Assembly (NCBI GenBank): GCA_013373545.1 | Contig: JABXHQ010000064.1 | Location: forward strand, 1 to 43,641 | Direction: 5' to 3' | Origin: Gammaproteobacteria bacterium | GTDB lineage: Bacteria > Pseudomonadota > Gammaproteobacteria > Enterobacterales > Kangiellaceae | DNA: 43,641 nucleotides | Shown here: positions 29,452 through 37,416 of the stretch, in pieces | How positions within the stretch are numbered: the first letter of the stretch is position 1 | Layout: every line of letters starts with the position of its first letter | Position numbers and translations under genes: made by a program | The notes under the pieces: generated by a model | The model's input: the letters and a program-made list of their open reading frames with translations, nothing else | Databases searched by the model: none | Told to the model about the DNA's origin: nothing

Positions 29452-30807
29452 TTACTTACCTTCGACGTGCTGAGCAATCAACCCTGAAGATTGTTCTTCA
29501 AGCATGTGCACCATTGATTTTGACTTAGCAGATACAAACGCGTGCATCAAAATTAATGGAATGGCTGCAACGATACCTAATACTGTTGTCATCAATGCAG
29601 ACGAAATACCACCGGCCATAACGCTTGGGTCACCCGCTCCGTAAAGCGTAATGTTCTGGAAGGTTTCGATCATACCGGTAACCGTACCTAGAAGACCCAT
29701 TAGCGGCGAAACTGCAGCAAAAATCTTGATAATTGAAATACGTGTTTCAAGTTGTGGTAACTCTTTAAGCACGGCCTCATCAAGCTTTAACTCCAAGTTC
29801 TCAAAGCTGTCATCTTTGTTGGCTAAGTAAACCGACATAATGCGACCCAATGGGTTATTTCCAGGAGTCGAGCTTTTCGCTTGCTTACGCATTTTTGAAC
29901 CAGTTGCACTTAACACTAAGAAACGTTCAATCGCAATGATAGCACCGATGCCAAGAACCACTAAGATGGCCCAGCCTACGTAACCGGCATGCTCTTCTAA
30001 CCGCTCAAACCAGCTCTCACGGTCTTTTTCACGCTCCACAATGCCACCCATCGTTGGGTCAACTGGGAATAACGCAAAACCACCGTTCGCTGAAGCGTAG
30101 TTAGCGACCACACCCATTATGCCTGAAGGCTCTTTAGGCTGCTTTGGCAAAGCTTCTACATTCTTGGTGTTTTTGTTGAATACAACATATTCACCATCAG
30201 CAATTAAGTTAAACGAGCCAATACGAGTAATGGGTTTAGTCACCGTTTGACCATTCAAATCGATCATCTCTTTATCAAATGTCGAGATTCGGCCCTGCTC
30301 GTTCATTTCGGTTTGTAATTCTACCCAAAGTGAACGCAACTCAGCGATCGTTGGGATTTCTTTACGACCGGCTAATTCGGTTAATACTTTTTGACGACCC
30401 GGGAACTCAGCGCTCACGATAGAGGTATCAATCGTGGCCGCGGCGTCAGCCGCTACTTGACGAACAACACCAATCGCTTCACCTAGGTTACCTAATTTAA
30501 TGCGCAGACGCTCAGTAAACTCACCAAGTTGCTGCTCATTGGTATCGTACTGCTGCTTTAATTCTTCGCTGCGCACTTCTAACTGCGCTAACTCAGCTTT
30601 TGCTTCGTTCAGCAAACGTTGCTGCTGGTTACGATCGTTTTGGAAACGTTGGATTCGTTGAGTGTTTTCACGCGATTGTGCACGCTCAGCATTCTTAACC
30701 AAGTTAAGAAGCTCATCGAGTGAATCCGCCTGCTTGACTTCAGCTGCCTGAGCAAAACCCAGAGTCGCAGCGAATAATGAAGTTAGTACTAATTTATTGA
30801 TTTTCAT
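29452..30807 (-). CDS. TtpC-like long MotA/TolQ/ExbB protein
   Basis: 451 residues. A signal peptide (MKINKLVLTSLFAATLGFAQA) is followed by a long periplasmic coiled coil (about 30-110, e.g. NQQQRLLNEAKAELAQLE) and a globular segment with YVVFNKN and LFPVDPTMGG. The C-terminal MotA/TolQ/ExbB domain (from about 275) has IGAIIAIERFL, AAVSPLMGLLGTVTGMIETF and GISSALMTTVLGIVAAIPLI. The architecture matches TtpC, a Vibrio TonB2 accessory protein required for energy transfer. It lies two bases after the DUF3450 gene. Confidence 0.88.
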   Translation of the reverse strand: MKINKLVLTSLFAATLGFAQAAEVKQADSLDELLNLVKNAERAQSRENTQRIQRFQNDRNQQQRLLNEAKAELAQLEVRSEELKQQYDTNEQQLGEFTERLRIKLGNLGEAIGVVRQVAADAAATIDTSIVSAEFPGRQKVLTELAGRKEIPTIAELRSLWVELQTEMNEQGRISTFDKEMIDLNGQTVTKPITRIGSFNLIADGEYVVFNKNTKNVEALPKQPKEPSGIMGVVANYASANGGFALFPVDPTMGGIVEREKDRESWFERLEEHAGYVGWAILVVLGIGAIIAIERFLVLSATGSKMRKQAKSSTPGNNPLGRIMSVYLANKDDSFENLELKLDEAVLKELPQLETRISIIKIFAAVSPLMGLLGTVTGMIETFQNITLYGAGDPSVMAGGISSALMTTVLGIVAAIPLILMHAFVSAKSKSMVHMLEEQSSGLIAQHVEGK

Positions 30808-30809
30808 TA

Positions 30810-31583
30810 TTATTTCTCCGGTGTAGCTACAGGTACTACGATTAGCTTTTTAGCTTTCAATTCAATGTCTTTAATCGCTTTGCGAACAGCCTTGCCTTGA
30901 TCTGAAGATAAAGGAGACCATTCTTTACTCTCTTTATTCCAAATTCCTGCTTGCATGTTGTCGCCACGAGTCGCAAACATAAGAGCGGTACGACCAAATT
31001 GTAAGAAGTCGACAACACGATCAACACCATTGATCGGCATTGAGCCGCTGTAGACTTTAACTTCTTGACCGTAGCGAATTTCATCGGTGTATAAACCAAG
31101 AATCATACGATATTTTTCAGAAGTCGAAACGTCAGCACGTATCATAGTGTCTCGAAGGCTTGAGATATTCTCTAAGCGAGTTTCTTTATTGAAAGGTACG
31201 TCAAGGTTGATGAAGTTTTCGAGACGATCAATCATCTCATCCATCAAAGGCAATAAGCCACGCTCAGTCTCATCGATGGTGTTCATTTGCTGTTGCAATG
31301 ACTCCATTTCTTCTTCTTGGTTTTTGATGGACTTCTCTAATCGTAGGTTGTACGCCTTGAACTGCTCAATTTGAGTCAAAGTTGACTTGTACTCAGCGTT
31401 CAGATCGAGAGTTTTTTCAGCTAGCTGATTAATCCGCTTTTGCGCCGTAGCAGCTGCTTTGTCAATTTTGGTTTCCACTTTAACCGAAGGGTCAAGCTTT
31501 CCACCGAAGGATGCCCCTGAAAAGCAGCCTAAAATCGCTGCTAAAGAGACCGCGAAAATTCGAGATAAATTTTTATTTAGCAT
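30810..31583 (-). CDS. DUF3450 periplasmic coiled-coil protein
   Basis: 257 residues from the ATG at 31583, which has AGGAAG seven bases upstream; the frame is open to 31652 but without comparable support. A signal peptide (IFAVSLAAILGCFSGASFG) precedes a long coiled coil (about 35-115). The conserved LLPLMDEMIDRLENFINLDVPF and RMILGLYTDEIRYG mark DUF3450. It is the promoter-proximal gene of the TtpC/ExbBD/TonB operon, as in Vibrio and Shewanella relatives. Its molecular role is not established. Confidence 0.88.
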   Translation of the reverse strand: MLNKNLSRIFAVSLAAILGCFSGASFGGKLDPSVKVETKIDKAAATAQKRINQLAEKTLDLNAEYKSTLTQIEQFKAYNLRLEKSIKNQEEEMESLQQQMNTIDETERGLLPLMDEMIDRLENFINLDVPFNKETRLENISSLRDTMIRADVSTSEKYRMILGLYTDEIRYGQEVKVYSGSMPINGVDRVVDFLQFGRTALMFATRGDNMQAGIWNKESKEWSPLSSDQGKAVRKAIKDIELKAKKLIVVPVATPEK

Positions 31584-31921
31584 GTGACTTCCTGAGTTCG
31601 CTATGAAAGTAATGCTGGATATTACAGCCTGATATATTCCAAACTGCCCCAATGTGCCCAGCTATCGACCAAACTTCTCTTCAAAACACCGAAATGGCCA
31701 ACAGTTAGGCGATTTTCTTTGTTCAAAAAAGAAAACAGCAAAACCCGCTGAAATACGAGATTTGCGAATCGAATCGAATATAAACACTTATACCGTCATA
31801 GTCAACGGGGTCAGGGATTAATAAATATTTGAATATTCGCAGAAAATGATTCTTTTTTGAGCAACGAATGACTCAAGCGAAAGGGGTTATTTTGACGCTA
31901 AATCGAGGTCTGACCAGATGA
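31584..31921 (-). other. Leader and spacer between psp and TonB operons
   Basis: A 338-bp stretch without a gene. It holds the promoter at 31777-31805 and so an untranslated leader of about 190 bases for the DUF3450 gene. No strong dyad was found in that leader. No clear terminator for the psp operon was found: the 5-bp pair TTGAG/CTCAA near 31856-31876 has no T-run on the minus strand. No convincing Fur box. Confidence 0.5.
31777..31805 (-). promoter_or_regulatory. Sigma-70 promoter of the DUF3450-ttpC-exbB-exbD-tonB operon
   Basis: On the minus strand -35 TTGACT (31800-31805) and -10 TATATT (31777-31782) are separated by exactly 17 bp. This is a near-consensus match, about 195 bp upstream of the DUF3450 start. 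It is the best promoter match between the psp operon and this operon. Confidence 0.75.
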
Positions 31922-32347
31922 TCAGCTCCTCGATATGTTTGAGAGTTCTTGATCGATAATAAATCGTGAAGAGGTGACTTCAGCTTCTAGACTCTCAATT
32001 CTCTGCTTTATTGCTAAAAGCTTTTTTTCAATGACTTCAGCATCATATGACACTTTTTCTTTCGTATCAGTGCCTTTGATATTATCTTTGATTTCATTAA
32101 CGCAACGCTTTACTCGCTCTTTAGTAGAACTTGGCTGTTCTGCTCCATCAGCATCAATCACAATAAAAGCAATCAGATAAGCCAATAACATTGGCCCACC
32201 ACCGGTGATGAAAAAACCAAAAATAACACCTAGTCTTACCACCCATGGTTCGACCTCCAAAGAACGTGCAATACCCGCACAAATACCCGCGAGTTTTGCT
32301 CGCTTGCGGTCACGGCGCAGTGGTACTTTAAAAATATCAGCGCTCAT
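31922..32347 (-). CDS. pspC: Phage shock protein C
   Basis: 141 residues from the ATG at 32347 (MSADIFKVPLRRD), which overlaps the pspB end by 11 bp; the frame continues to 32377 without a better start. The PspC domain shows KLAGICAGIARSLEVEPWVVRL, then a hydrophobic stretch GVIFGFFITGGGPMLLAYLIAFIVI. The C-terminal half is a charged coiled-coil tail (EVIEKKLLAIKQRIESLEAE). In E. coli PspC senses membrane damage and, with PspB, draws PspA away from PspF. Confidence 0.94.
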   Translation of the reverse strand: MSADIFKVPLRRDRKRAKLAGICAGIARSLEVEPWVVRLGVIFGFFITGGGPMLLAYLIAFIVIDADGAEQPSSTKERVKRCVNEIKDNIKGTDTKEKVSYDAEVIEKKLLAIKQRIESLEAEVTSSRFIIDQELSNISRS

Positions 32348-32594
32348 AAGACGATCTCCAGCCAGGTGCTTTATCATCCAAAATCGCTTCCAAGTTTTTC
32401 ACCCTTTGTGCAAGCTGGTCAGCAAGGTCATTTAAACCGGCAAGCTGCTCGGGGTCGCTCGTCGTCTGGCCTGACTTACTGGAGGAACTATCTAAGGGCT
32501 TTTTGCTGCTTCCTCGGTAATGCAATTTCAACCAATAAGGCACGACCACCACCATGAAAATAATGCCTAGAACAAATAGGATACCTTCGGACAT
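32337..32594 (-). CDS. pspB: Phage shock protein B
   Basis: 85 residues with one N-terminal transmembrane helix (about 4-20, GILFVLGIIFMVVVVPYWL), the family segment KLHYRG, and a C-terminal amphipathic/coiled region (LAGLNDLADQLAQRVKNLEAIL) ending DDKAPGWRS. Strong Shine-Dalgarno AAGGAGG upstream. It is slightly longer than E. coli PspB through a Ser/Lys-rich linker. It lies between pspA and pspC in the standard order. Confidence 0.94.
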   Translation of the reverse strand: MSEGILFVLGIIFMVVVVPYWLKLHYRGSSKKPLDSSSSKSGQTTSDPEQLAGLNDLADQLAQRVKNLEAILDDKAPGWRSSYER

Positions 32595-32618
32595 ATCGGA
32601 GCCTCCTTCATTTAATCG

Positions 32619-33293
32619 TTATGCGTCTTTACTGGACTGCTTCAATTTAGCTTTTAAGTCTGCTAATTCGGAGTCAACTTTCTCTTCAGTTTCAAGCTCA
32701 TCGAACTGCGATTGCAACGTCGATGCGCTTTGCGAGTAATTGGTTTCAACTTCGGCTTCCATTTGATCTAACTTGCGCTCAATATTTTCATAACGCTGAA
32801 CGACGTTATCTGAATTGGCTTCGTATAACTTGCGACTGATCTTAACTCGAGATTTTTGTGCGTCATAACGCGACTGCAGTGCTTGCTGACGAGTTCTAGC
32901 ATCAATCAACTTTTCCTGTAACTGGTTGATTTCATTAGTCAACTTACCGATTGTCTCATCCAATTGTAATATTTCTTTGTCCAAACCTTGCCGTTGCAAC
33001 TCCAGTTTATGCTTTTCACTTAGCGCAGCTTTAGCTAGATCCTCGCGCTCCTTTACTAAAGCCAGTTCGGCTTTACTTTGCCAATCGTCAATCTCTTCAT
33101 CGAGCCAACTTAAGCGCCGTAATAGCTCTTTTTTCTCCGCCAGTGTCTTGGCCGAGGTCGTTCTAACTTCGACCAGTGTGTCTTCCATTTCTTGAATAAT
33201 CATTCGAATAAGCTTTTCTGGATTCTCCGCCTTATCCAGCAGCGCATTCATATTGGAGTTAATAATGTCTGCAAATCGCGAAAATATACTCAC
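32619..33293 (-). CDS. pspA: Phage shock protein A
   Basis: Peripheral membrane ESCRT-III-like protein that protects the inner membrane and restrains PspF. 224 residues: N-terminal amphipathic helix and MSIFSRFADIINSNMNALLD, KLIRMIIQEMEDTLVEVRT, then continuous coiled coil (EKHKLELQRQGLDKEI, RQQALQSRYDAQKSRVKI). The start is GTG at 33293, and it overlaps the preceding small gene's TGA as GTGA (33290-33293), so its translation is probably coupled to that gene. Confidence 0.96.
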   Translation of the reverse strand: MSIFSRFADIINSNMNALLDKAENPEKLIRMIIQEMEDTLVEVRTTSAKTLAEKKELLRRLSWLDEEIDDWQSKAELALVKEREDLAKAALSEKHKLELQRQGLDKEILQLDETIGKLTNEINQLQEKLIDARTRQQALQSRYDAQKSRVKISRKLYEANSDNVVQRYENIERKLDQMEAEVETNYSQSASTLQSQFDELETEEKVDSELADLKAKLKQSSKDA

Positions 33294-33547
33294 AAGTCTG
33301 TTCTCCAGTTATTCGCTTCTAAACCATGTGGAAGCGGTTCTAAAACTACCCTCATGGGGTTTAAAAAGTAATCTAATTGAGCTCGAATTAATTCGACCTC
33401 ATCCACCACAGCCGCCGTCATAAAAAGCACAGCGCCAATTGCGGCTATCGCTAACAACACCACCTTACGGGACGCCAAAACATCAAAGTGGACCTTACGC
33501 TTAGTAGATGCACGCCGATGATGAGCGTTTATTTGCTGAACTGCCAT
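33290..33547 (-). CDS. Uncharacterised 85-aa membrane protein heading the psp operon
   Basis: Not a named Psp protein that I recognise. It is real by context: ATG at 33547 with a strong AGGAGG, 50 bp downstream of a sigma-54 promoter, and a GTGA overlap with pspA. It shows a basic N-terminus (HHRRASTKRKVHF), one transmembrane helix (about 28-48, KVVLLAIAAIGAVLFMTAAVV), then a 37-residue tail with DEVELIRAQLDYFLNPMRVV, predicted periplasmic. E. coli has pspA as the first gene, so this is an added component. It may act as a membrane partner or sensor for PspA; that is inference. Confidence 0.8.
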   Translation of the reverse strand: MAVQQINAHHRRASTKRKVHFDVLASRKVVLLAIAAIGAVLFMTAAVVDEVELIRAQLDYFLNPMRVVLEPLPHGLEANNWRTDL

Positions 33548-33596
33548 ACTAGCCTCCTGCTTTGTTCAGTCATAATACTGCTGAATATTAATGAGG

Positions 33597-33613
33597 AAGC
33601 GATTTTTATGCCA
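33597..33613 (-). promoter_or_regulatory. Sigma-54 promoter of the psp operon
   Basis: Minus strand TGGCAT-AAAAA-TCGCTT. The invariant GG (-24) and GC (-12) have the exact 10-bp separation required by RpoN. It points to the small psp gene with the start expected around 33585. The activator gene pspF is divergent and 127 bp away, the classical psp arrangement. Confidence 0.88.
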
Positions 33614-33621
33614 ACTGACTC

Positions 33622-33686
33622 AAGCTAGTTAAGGTATTGTTTACTCAGTACTTTTATACAGTAAAACTAGCAATCACTACTAGCTT
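33622..33686. promoter_or_regulatory. Inverted repeat between psp promoter and pspF, possible PspF enhancer
   Basis: AAGCTAGT (33622-33629) and ACTAGCTT (33679-33686) are exact inverted copies, 49 bp apart. They lie 10-75 bp upstream of the -24 element. An AT-rich spacer could allow bending. The position fits upstream activating sites used by PspF, which also repress pspF itself in E. coli. No match to a known PspF site can be claimed. Confidence 0.4.
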
Positions 33687-33739
33687 AAGGTTAAACTTAC
33701 TAAAATATCGCATAATTCACTAACCGTAGTGGCGCAACT

Positions 33740-34747
33740 ATGTCTCGAAGAGAAGCCGATAATTTAATTGGAGAGTCCAGCTGCTTTCTTGAGTGCTTAG
33801 AAAAAGTATCTCGCGCGGCTAATCTCGACCGCCCCGTGTTAGTGGTTGGCGAGCGTGGAACCGGCAAAGAGTTAATCGCAGCGCGATTACATTATCTATC
33901 GCCGCGCTGGGAGCGGCCATTCATAAAAATGAACTGTGCTGCCATCAATGAGAACCTCCTTGAGTCGGAGCTGTTTGGCCATGAAGCCGGTTCATTCACA
34001 GGGGCCAAGGGCAAACATCAGGGCCGCTTTGAACTCGCTGATTCAGGCACTTTGTTTCTCGACGAACTTGCAACCTCCTCTCCACTGGTACAAGAAAAGT
34101 TATTACGCGTGATTGAGTACGGTGAGTTCGAACGCGTCGGTGGAAATAGGACTCTCTCAGTAGATGTACGCTTGGTTGCAGCAACCAATGAAGACCTGCC
34201 GACGCTCGCTGAGCAAGGTAAGTTTCGTTATGATTTACTCGACCGACTTGCTTTTGACGTGATCACTTTACCCCCTTTACGCGAACGTCGCGAAGACTTA
34301 TTACTGTTAGCACACCACTTTGCCGTCAAAATGTCTGTCGAACTAGGCGAATCAGTGTTTAAAGGTTTTAGCGTCAAAGCCGAGCAACAATTGTTGGACT
34401 ATCACTGGCCTGGCAATGTCCGAGAGTTGAAAAATGTCATCGAGCGCAGTATTTATCTCTCAGATGTCAACTCGCCCGTTGCAGAGCTCAATCTTGATCC
34501 TTTTGAGTCCCCCTACCGCCCGGGAGTCGTCACAGAACCCGAAAGTTCGCAGCTCGAGACAAGCCACACGATCGACGCCACTTTTCCAGTCGACTTAAAG
34601 CAATATTCCCAAGACACTGAAATTCGAATTATTCAACAAGCGCTTGAGGCTGCACAGTTTAATCAAAAGAAAACGGCAGAGCTGTTAGGATTGACCTATC
34701 ATCAGCTTAGAGGATATCTAAAAAAATACAGCTTAATAGAAAGCTAA
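33740..34747 (+). CDS. pspF: Psp operon transcriptional activator PspF
   Basis: Sigma-54-dependent AAA+ enhancer-binding protein lacking an N-terminal receiver domain, as PspF does. 335 residues: Walker A GERGTGKE (37-44), the sigma-54 contact loop reading GSFTGA (84-89) instead of the usual GAFTGA, and Walker B GTLFLDE (103-109). RLAFDVITLPPLRERREDL and WPGNVRELKNVIERS follow. The C-terminal Fis-type helix-turn-helix is QKKTAELLGLTYHQLRGYL. Only three bases separate it from sapA, so it heads the sap operon. Confidence 0.95.
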   Translation: MSRREADNLIGESSCFLECLEKVSRAANLDRPVLVVGERGTGKELIAARLHYLSPRWERPFIKMNCAAINENLLESELFGHEAGSFTGAKGKHQGRFELADSGTLFLDELATSSPLVQEKLLRVIEYGEFERVGGNRTLSVDVRLVAATNEDLPTLAEQGKFRYDLLDRLAFDVITLPPLRERREDLLLLAHHFAVKMSVELGESVFKGFSVKAEQQLLDYHWPGNVRELKNVIERSIYLSDVNSPVAELNLDPFESPYRPGVVTEPESSQLETSHTIDATFPVDLKQYSQDTEIRIIQQALEAAQFNQKKTAELLGLTYHQLRGYLKKYSLIES

Positions 34748-34750
34748 GTC

Positions 34751-36400
34751 ATGCAATCTAAAATTACAAAACTATCAACTCTATGCTCGCTCGCGCTTTG
34801 CACTGCGCTGTTATTGTCTAGCTGCGCGGAAAGTGAAATTGAACAAAAAGCTTATGACAATACACTGGTATATTGCTCTGAAGGCAGCCCCGATAGTTTT
34901 GATCCCCACACAGTAACCATCGGTACTGCTTTCGACGCCTCAGCACGACAAGTCTATAACCGACTGGTTGAATTTGAACCAGGAACCGTTGAAGTGAAAC
35001 CCTCGCTCGCGGAAAAATGGACTATCAATAAAGACGGAACCGAATATACTTTTTTCTTACGCAAAAATGTAAGCTTCCATCAGAATGATATTTTTCAACC
35101 TTCGCGATTTTTTAATGCTGAAGATGTTTTATTTTCGTTTTCTCGTCAACAAGACACTGCACATCCCTTTCATAGAATAGGCAATCGAGATTTTTCGTAT
35201 TTTAATTTCCAAGGTCTTAACCGACTTATCAAAGAAATCATTATTGTCGATCCCTATCAAATAAAGTTTCGTTTATCGCGTCCTTACAGCCCTTTTTTAT
35301 CGGTAATGGCAATGGAGTTTACTTCCATAATGTCTGCAGAGTATGCACAAGTATTGACAGAAATGGATCAGAAAATTGCTATTATTCAAAAGCCTATTGG
35401 CACTGGTCCGTTTCGCTTCATTCGCTATCAAGCCGATGCCTATATTCGCTACAAGCGTCATGATGAATATTGGAAAGGAAGCGAAACGCTAGAAAATTTA
35501 GTCTTTGCGATTACTCCTGATCCGTCATTACGTTTTGCTAGAATGACCGCAGGTGAGTGCGATGTAATGAGTAATCCGCTGCCGATCCAAATCAAATCAC
35601 TTGGTAATCAACTTGACGTTAAAGTCGTAACACAAAGTGGGCTTAACATTGCCTATTGGGCTTTCAATACTCGCAAGCCTCCGTTAGACAACCCTTTAGT
35701 TAGACGAGCTTTGAATCATGCTGTTAACCGTGATGCTATATTAAGAGCCGTGTACTTTGATCTTGCCGAACGAGCTAAAAACCCTATTCCACCAGATATG
35801 TGGTCCTACAATAAATCAGTAGCAGAGTATGAGTATAATCCTCAATTAGCGCGCAACCTGCTTTTTCAAGCAGGTCTACCGGACGGTTTTACCCTCGATA
35901 TTTGGGCGTTCCCAGAGCAACGAAGTTACAATCCCAATAGCATTAAAACAGCGGAACTAATACAACAAGATTTAAAAGAGATTGGCGTAACGGCTCGTAT
36001 TATTACTTATGAAGTTGGTACATTTTTGCAAAAAGTTAAACTCGGCGAGCACCAAACCGCTCTGCAAGGCTGGATTGCCGATAATGGAGACCCGGATAAT
36101 TTTCTAAGTTCTCTGCTTAGTTGTGAGGCCACCATTCCCGGCCAAAACTCAGCTTTTTGGTGCAATGAAGAATTCGATGCCATTATCAAAGATGCGCAAA
36201 CGATTGCGAATAAACGTCAACGAGCTTTACTCTATCAGCAAGCACAAGTTCTGTTTAAAGAAGAAGCACCTTGGCTTACTATTGCACACACTCGGCAAAA
36301 TTTAATTATCAACGAACGGGTGCAAAACCTAGTCTTACCTCTCACCGGCGGCATCTTTTTTAGTGGCGTTACGCTAGCGAAATCGGAGCGAGAAGAATGA
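34751..36400 (+). CDS. sapA: Peptide ABC transporter substrate-binding lipoprotein, SapA-like
   Basis: Solute-binding family 5 protein of 549 residues. The signal peptide ends in a lipobox (LLLSSC, Cys25), so it is predicted to be a lipoprotein. Seen: YCSEGSPDSFDPHTVTIGTA, LAEKWTINKDGTEYTFFLR, the family motif KPIGTGPFRFIRYQ, RALNHAVNRDAIL and GWIADNGDPDNF. It is the binding component for the SapBCDF transporter, implicated in antimicrobial-peptide resistance or putrescine transport in enterobacteria. Its stop overlaps the sapB start (ATGA). Confidence 0.92.
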   Translation: MQSKITKLSTLCSLALCTALLLSSCAESEIEQKAYDNTLVYCSEGSPDSFDPHTVTIGTAFDASARQVYNRLVEFEPGTVEVKPSLAEKWTINKDGTEYTFFLRKNVSFHQNDIFQPSRFFNAEDVLFSFSRQQDTAHPFHRIGNRDFSYFNFQGLNRLIKEIIIVDPYQIKFRLSRPYSPFLSVMAMEFTSIMSAEYAQVLTEMDQKIAIIQKPIGTGPFRFIRYQADAYIRYKRHDEYWKGSETLENLVFAITPDPSLRFARMTAGECDVMSNPLPIQIKSLGNQLDVKVVTQSGLNIAYWAFNTRKPPLDNPLVRRALNHAVNRDAILRAVYFDLAERAKNPIPPDMWSYNKSVAEYEYNPQLARNLLFQAGLPDGFTLDIWAFPEQRSYNPNSIKTAELIQQDLKEIGVTARIITYEVGTFLQKVKLGEHQTALQGWIADNGDPDNFLSSLLSCEATIPGQNSAFWCNEEFDAIIKDAQTIANKRQRALLYQQAQVLFKEEAPWLTIAHTRQNLIINERVQNLVLPLTGGIFFSGVTLAKSEREE

Positions 36401-37416
36401 TCTTAATTATCGTTCGCCAGCTCATTATATTGTTGCTAAGTTTCTTAGGCATCACAAGTGTGTTTTTTATTCTGACGCAGTTTTTACCCGGAGATCCAGT
36501 AGCGGTGAACTTTGGTAATATCGCGAAGGGCTCCGCTGAATATCAACAAGCTTATCTTGCATTAGGATTAGACCAATCGTTACTGCAACAATATTTTATT
36601 TACTTATCACGAATTTTCTCCGGCGACTTTGGATACTCAGTAGTCACCAGTCGCCCGGTAATAGATGAGTTTATGACTTTCTTTCCAGCGACTTTTGAGT
36701 TAGCTCTTTTTGCATCAATCATCGCCATAGTATTTGGTGTTGCTTTAGGCGTTTTGGCGGCGATTAAACGCAACACCTGGATTGATAATTTAGTGATGAG
36801 TGCGTCACTAGTCGGCTATTCAATGCCAATTTTTTGGTGGGGAATGCTACTAATAATTTTCTTTTCACTCGATTTAAATTGGACGCCAGTAGCCGGACGC
36901 ATTAGTTACGTGTTCGATATTGAGCCACGAACTGGGTTAATGCTGGTAGATACTTTATTAGCCTATTCAAAATATGAGTTCATTGCATTTTTTGATGCGC
37001 TAAAGCACCTAATATTACCGTCAATTGTATTAGCGACGGTACCACTGGCCGCAATTGCGAGAATGACTCGTTCATCGATGATTGAAGTGCTGAGTGCCGA
37101 TTACATTCTTACCGCTCGAGCTAAAGGGGTAAGCGACTGGAAAATTATTTGGGTGCATGGTCTACGCAATGCAATGATCTCTTTAGTAACTATAATTGGT
37201 TTGCAAAGTAGTGTGTTGCTAACCGGAGCGATTTTAACAGAGACTATATTTGCATGGCCCGGCGTCGGTAAATGGATGGTTGAGGCTATTTACCGCCGAG
37301 ACTTTCCAACGATTCAAGGTGGCGTAATTTTAATAGCTTTTTTTGTTGTGTTAATTAATGCCGCAGTTGATGTAACTTACAACATCATTAATCCTCGCTT
37401 GAGGAGAAGAAAATGA
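36397..37416 (+). CDS. sapB: ABC transporter permease SapB
   Basis: 339-residue inner-membrane permease of the DppB/OppB type, with about six helices. LLSFLGITSVFFILTQFLPGDP opens the protein. FWWGMLLIIFFSLDLNWTP and IEVLSADYILTARAKGVSDW (EAA-type loop) follow, with LTGAILTETIFAWPGVGKW near the C-terminus. It is linked on both sides by four-base ATGA overlaps, so it is translated together with sapA and sapC. Confidence 0.93.
   Translation: MILIIVRQLIILLLSFLGITSVFFILTQFLPGDPVAVNFGNIAKGSAEYQQAYLALGLDQSLLQQYFIYLSRIFSGDFGYSVVTSRPVIDEFMTFFPATFELALFASIIAIVFGVALGVLAAIKRNTWIDNLVMSASLVGYSMPIFWWGMLLIIFFSLDLNWTPVAGRISYVFDIEPRTGLMLVDTLLAYSKYEFIAFFDALKHLILPSIVLATVPLAAIARMTRSSMIEVLSADYILTARAKGVSDWKIIWVHGLRNAMISLVTIIGLQSSVLLTGAILTETIFAWPGVGKWMVEAIYRRDFPTIQGGVILIAFFVVLINAAVDVTYNIINPRLRRRK

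Noticed and set aside
31820-31860. AGAAAATGATTCTT as a Fur box for the TonB operon
   Set aside because: It matches the 19-bp consensus at only about half the positions and lies upstream of the promoter rather than over it.
31856-31876. TTGAG/CTCAA stem as the psp operon terminator
   Set aside because: Only five base pairs and followed by As, not Ts, on the transcribed strand.
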